A stretch of DNA of 8,957 bases, taken from contig DXEY01000082.1 of NCBI GenBank assembly GCA_019114745.1, positions 1 through 8,957 of the forward strand, read 5' to 3'. The notes beneath the pieces are model-generated. The model did no database searches and was not told the DNA's origin. It worked only from the letters and a program-made list of their open reading frames with translations. The translations under genes were made by a program, and so were the position numbers. Below, in pieces: positions 6,633 through 8,957 of the stretch (position 1 is the stretch's first letter; each line of letters begins with the position of its first letter). The stretch comes from Candidatus Mediterraneibacter colneyensis (GTDB taxonomy: Bacteria > Bacillota > Clostridia > Lachnospirales > Lachnospiraceae).

Positions 6633-7337
6633 TTACATTTCCTCCTTTTGTCCATAATATGCGTTTTCACCGTGTTTCCTGAAATAATGTTTGTCCTGGA
6701 GTTCCTGTGGAGCCGGCATTACCTGGGGATTGATCATCTCGCATCTGGCAGCCATCTTCGCCACTTCCTCTGCCACCACCGCATTGTGTACCGCTTCGCC
6801 GGCGTCTTTTCCCCAGGTAAATACACCGTGATTTTTGCAGAGCACCACGGGCACTGCGATATAATCTTTCTTCCTGCGCTCAAATTCATCTGCGATCAGG
6901 ACGCCTGTATTTTTCTCATATGCCTCCTCGATCTCCTGTTTTGTCAGATTTCTGACGCATGGGATCTCCCCGTAAATATAATCTGCATGGGTCGTGCCGT
7001 AACATGGGATCGCCCTTCCTGCCTGCGCCCAGCCCGTCGCCCATGAGGAATGGGTGTGTACGATCCCCCCGATCTTCGGGAAACGGTTGTACAGCACAAC
7101 ATGAGTCGGCGTATCGGAAGAAGGATTGTACCTTCCCTCCACCTTATTTCCCTCCAGATTTACGACAACCATATCCTCCGGGCTCAGCCTGTCATACTCC
7201 ACGCCGCTCGGTTTGATGACAAACAGACCGCTCTCCCTGTCGATCCCGCTCACATTTCCCCAGGTGAATGTCACCAGGCCGTATCTGGGAAGCTGCATGT
7301 TTGCCTCGTACACTTTTTGTTTCAGTTCTTCCAGCAT
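6633..7337 (-). CDS. araD: L-Ribulose-5-phosphate 4-epimerase
   Basis: AraD epimerises L-ribulose 5-phosphate to D-xylulose 5-phosphate by a zinc-dependent retro-aldol/aldol reaction, handing arabinose carbon to the pentose phosphate or phosphoketolase pathways. The 234-residue protein belongs to the class II aldolase/AraD family and is full length. It shows TWGNVSGID (25-33), KPSGVEYD (42-49), the metal ligands D75 (SSDTPTH), H94 and H96 (IVHTHSSWA) and H170 (CKNHGVF), the acid/base aspartate D119 (HADYIYG), and the terminal tyrosine Y228 (AYYGQ), all as in the E. coli enzyme. The ATG at 7337 is preceded by AAGGAG with 7-8 bases spacing. It starts 39 bases after the araR stop and ends one base before araA, and its last codons contain the araA ribosome site. 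Confidence 0.96.
   Translation of the reverse strand: MLEELKQKVYEANMQLPRYGLVTFTWGNVSGIDRESGLFVIKPSGVEYDRLSPEDMVVVNLEGNKVEGRYNPSSDTPTHVVLYNRFPKIGGIVHTHSSWATGWAQAGRAIPCYGTTHADYIYGEIPCVRNLTKQEIEEAYEKNTGVLIADEFERRKKDYIAVPVVLCKNHGVFTWGKDAGEAVHNAVVAEEVAKMAARCEMINPQVMPAPQELQDKHYFRKHGENAYYGQKEEM
6641..6649 (-). promoter_or_regulatory. Ribosome binding site of araA embedded in the end of araD
   Basis: The minus-strand sequence AAAAGGAGG lies within the last codons of araD and 9 bases before the ATG at 6631. It fixes that ATG as the araA start over the upstream in-frame ATG at 6670, which has no such site. With the araD stop and araA start one base apart, this arrangement suggests translational coupling. 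Confidence 0.85.
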
Positions 7338-7376
7338 TGTATTTCTCCTTCCTGACTGATAAATTCACTGTTTCTT

Positions 7377-8456
7377 TCAAATCTCACGGAGTACCTTCAC
7401 GGAACTGCGCATCACCAGTTCCGGCTCAAACTCTGCCGTCTCCATCTTCTCCTTCCGGCAGACCGCGCCGACCATTTTCTCTGCGGCAGATATTCCCAGA
7501 TCCTCTACCGGATTTTTCACAGAGGTCAGCGGCACCGGGCACAGCTTTGCCAGCGCCGAATCATCGATCCCAACCACCGACATCTGATCCGGGACGCCCC
7601 TTCCCGCATTCCGGAAGATCTCTGTCAGCTTATGGGCTGTATCGTCATTGTAGCAGACACATGCCGTACAGTCTTTCAGACGTTTGAGAAATCTTCCGCC
7701 GTCCTCCCGCATTTCAGCGAGTTCCCCGGTATCGATCCAGACGATCTGGCTGCTCCGGATTTTAATGTCACTTTCCATCAAAGCCTGCATATACCCGGCA
7801 TATCTCAGGCGGCCCTGTCCGTCGTCTGATTTGAATATTCCGCCGATCCGGGTATGTCCGCATTCAATGAGATGCTTTGCCGCCAGATATCCCGCCTGCC
7901 TGTCATCCATACTCACATGGGGGATCTCAAGCTCCGGGTAATAGCTGTTGACAAACAGCACCGGGATCCCGAGCTGTTCCAGTTCCCTGTACAATCCTGC
8001 ATTTGGATTGGGAAGCGCGCTTTTTACCGTCTCGGCGATCAAACCATCCACGGACTGCGTCCTGAGGAAATCTTTCAGGAGCATTCTCTCTTTCTCCACC
8101 GAGTTATCCGTCACTGTGATCTGCAGCGCGCAGCCTTCCCGCGACAGCACTGATTCCATGCCTTTTATCATCGCCGGGAAAATATATGTGTCCACAGAAG
8201 TGAGCATTACCGCGATGCGGATCTCTTTTTCACTGTATCTGCGGGTGTTCACAGTCACATAAGTCCCGCTTCCCCTCCTGCCTTCGACGATCCCGTTTTC
8301 CGCCAGTTCTTCCAGCGCACGGCGGACAGTCTGACGGCTCACCTGAAATTCCTCCGCCAGTTCGTTTTCCGAGGGAAGTCTCGCTCCGCGTCTGAGCCTC
8401 CCGCTTTCAATCTCCTCCTGCACCCAGCCGGTGATCCGTTCGTACTTTTTCCCCAT
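7377..8456 (-). CDS. araR: Arabinose operon repressor AraR (GntR-type HTH with LacI-type sensor domain)
   Basis: AraR is a DNA-binding repressor released by L-arabinose that controls arabinose uptake and catabolism. The 359-residue protein has the chimeric architecture of Bacillus subtilis AraR (362 residues). Residues ~4-68 form a GntR winged helix, with LPSENELAEEFQVSRQTVRR (27-46) as the helix-turn-helix and GRRGSGTYV (59-67) as the wing. From ~78 to the end is a periplasmic-binding/LacI-type effector domain, with matches to B. subtilis AraR such as YIFPAMIKGMES (91-102), DGLIAETVKSALPNPN (137-152), GIFKSDDGQG (206-215), CYNDD (268-272), SVVGIDDS (293-300) and LTSVKNP (310-316). The start is the ATG at 8456, with AAGGAGG 7 bases upstream; another ATG at 8460 is out of frame. 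It heads the araD-araA unit, so it is probably autoregulated. Effector and targets are inferred from homology and context. Confidence 0.93.
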   Translation of the reverse strand: MGKKYERITGWVQEEIESGRLRRGARLPSENELAEEFQVSRQTVRRALEELAENGIVEGRRGSGTYVTVNTRRYSEKEIRIAVMLTSVDTYIFPAMIKGMESVLSREGCALQITVTDNSVEKERMLLKDFLRTQSVDGLIAETVKSALPNPNAGLYRELEQLGIPVLFVNSYYPELEIPHVSMDDRQAGYLAAKHLIECGHTRIGGIFKSDDGQGRLRYAGYMQALMESDIKIRSSQIVWIDTGELAEMREDGGRFLKRLKDCTACVCYNDDTAHKLTEIFRNAGRGVPDQMSVVGIDDSALAKLCPVPLTSVKNPVEDLGISAAEKMVGAVCRKEKMETAEFEPELVMRSSVKVLREI

Positions 8457-8523
8457 CCATCAGCCTCCTTCCAGCTCATCGCCGTTCCAGGGAATCACTC
8501 CCTCTGCCATATTCGTTAAGACA

Positions 8524-8559
8524 ATCATACAGCATAACAACTTTCAATACAATTCGCAA
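8524..8559 (-). promoter_or_regulatory. Promoter region of araR-araD-araA (two overlapping candidates)
   Basis: On the minus strand two overlapping promoter matches both have 17-base spacers. One is TTGTAT (8547-8552) with TATGAT (8524-8529); the other is TTGCGA (8554-8559) with TATGCT (8531-8536). The first has the better -10 box and would start transcription near 8517, about 60 bases before the araR ATG. The TTGTAT -35 box is part of TTGTATTG, which recurs in both arms of the inverted repeat upstream, so repressor binding here would block the promoter; that is inference. Confidence 0.6.
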
Positions 8560-8579
8560 TATTTCCAAATAAAATGACT

Positions 8580-8598
8580 TGATTTTGGCACAAAATCA
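8580..8598. promoter_or_regulatory. Perfect 19-bp palindrome upstream of the araR promoter, candidate operator
   Basis: TGATTTTG (8580-8587) and CAAAATCA (8591-8598) are exact complements around a GCA spacer. The site lies about 20 bases upstream of the araR -35 boxes. Its size and symmetry suit a dimeric regulator, but it matches neither the B. subtilis AraR operator core nor a CcpA cre site convincingly. It could instead be a second small hairpin at the end of the upstream permease transcript, because it directly follows that gene's probable terminator stem. Confidence 0.4.
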
Positions 8599-8639
8599 AA
8601 AGTTGTATTGCTTTTTAATTATATAAGCAATACAACTTT
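8592..8639 (-). terminator. Probable intrinsic terminator of the ABC permease gene (15-bp perfect inverted repeat)
   Basis: AAAGTTGTATTGCTT (8599-8613) and its exact complement (8625-8639) flank an 11-base AT-rich loop. On the minus strand the stem begins 15 bases after the permease stop and is followed by TTGATTTTG, a U-rich tail, which fits intrinsic termination. The stem is AT-rich for a terminator and its TTGTATTG half-site recurs at the araR -35 box, so an operator role, or both roles at once, is possible. Confidence 0.6.
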
Positions 8640-8654
8640 ATCATCTCTTTTCCT

Positions 8655-8957
8655 CTATTCATTTCGGATCGCCGCCAGCGGGCTGAGCTTCATCGCCCGC
8701 ACTGCGGGAAAATATCCTGCCGCCATGCCGACCAGAACGGCGAAGCCCATTGACAGGAGCATCAGCCAGACCGGAATACAGGAAATACTGCCTGCCGTCC
8801 CCCACAGGCTCTCGCCCGGGACAAGTACGTTGATGATCCCCGAAATGATAAGACTCAGGACATTTCCGGCAACGCCGCCTGCCAGACCGATAAACGCCGC
8901 TTCCAGAAGGAACAGCTGACGGATATTCTTCAGACTGCACCCGATCACCTTCATAAC
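8655..8957 (-). CDS. ABC transporter permease, FtsX/MacB-type, C-terminal end (5' end outside window)
   Basis: The last ~101 codons of an integral membrane permease are visible, ending at a TAG (8655-8657 on the + strand as CTA). The segment begins VMKVIGCSLKNIRQLFLLEA, the conserved FtsX-domain pattern in which a cytoplasmic loop (xxxMKxIGxxxxxI) leads into a transmembrane helix. Two hydrophobic spans follow, roughly AAFIGLAGGVAGNVLSLIIS and WLMLLSMGFAVLVGMAAGYF, and then the typical terminal PAVRAMKLSPLAAIRNE. An ATG near the edge (8952-8954) is internal, since the frame stays open to the window end. Such permeases work with a partner ATPase in macrolide, lipoprotein or antimicrobial-peptide transport; the substrate cannot be told from this fragment. 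It is unrelated to the arabinose genes. Confidence 0.9.
   Translation of the reverse strand, partial: VMKVIGCSLKNIRQLFLLEAAFIGLAGGVAGNVLSLIISGIINVLVPGESLWGTAGSISCIPVWLMLLSMGFAVLVGMAAGYFPAVRAMKLSPLAAIRNE

Noticed and set aside
8580..8598. Catabolite (cre) site interpretation of the 19-bp palindrome
   Set aside because: It lacks the central CG and the conserved inner bases of CcpA sites, so only a general operator-like description is justified.
8586..8600. TTGGCAC resembling a sigma-54 -24 element
   Set aside because: The required GC of the -12 element is absent at the correct spacing (those bases are AA), and the match is part of a palindrome.
1..8957. A new defence, mobile or biosynthetic system
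   Set aside because: Every substantial gene belongs to a well-known metabolic, regulatory or transport family. No cluster of unknown genes, recombinase, reverse transcriptase or CRISPR-like repeat series is visible.

Overview
The window looks like ordinary chromosome from an anaerobic Firmicute, most probably a Clostridia/Lachnospiraceae-type organism. This rests on the strong AGGAGG ribosome binding sites, moderate GC content, a Bacillus/Clostridium-type AraR regulator, and a ribulokinase of the clostridial AraK type instead of classical AraB. The genus cannot be fixed from the sequence alone.

Left part (1-2029, + strand): the end of an aromatic amino acid operon. It holds the C-terminal two thirds of prephenate dehydrogenase with a terminal ACT domain, followed 12 bases later by a complete EPSP synthase (aroA). 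Together they serve the shikimate and tyrosine pathways; the rest of the operon lies upstream of the window.

Middle gap (2030-2378): a gene-free spacer between convergent transcription units. It contains a striking nested inverted-repeat element of about 215 bp (2035-2255), which is either a small palindromic repeat (MITE-like) or a structured RNA/terminator. A GC-rich terminator hairpin for the minus-strand genes follows at 2290-2319.

Right part (2379-8456, - strand): an L-arabinose catabolic cluster. In transcription order it is araR (repressor), araD (L-ribulose-5-phosphate 4-epimerase), araA (L-arabinose isomerase), ddh (meso-diaminopimelate dehydrogenase) and a 534-residue FGGY sugar kinase that is very probably the ribulokinase AraK. 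AraA converts L-arabinose to L-ribulose, AraK phosphorylates it, and AraD epimerises the product to D-xylulose 5-phosphate for the pentose phosphate or phosphoketolase route. araR, araD and araA are packed tightly and probably read from a promoter upstream of araR. ddh belongs to lysine and cell-wall synthesis, is the outsider here, and has its own near-consensus promoter just after araA. No arabinose transporter is present in the window.

Right edge (8458-8957): the control region of araR, including a 15-bp perfect inverted repeat directly abutting a 19-bp perfect palindrome. Beyond it lies the C-terminal end of an FtsX/MacB-type ABC transporter permease on the - strand that runs off the window.

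I found no tRNA, rRNA, CRISPR array, insertion sequence or phage gene. I also see no clear new multi-gene system. The items most worth a second look are the palindromic element at 2035-2255, the placement of ddh inside the arabinose cluster, and the repeats upstream of araR.
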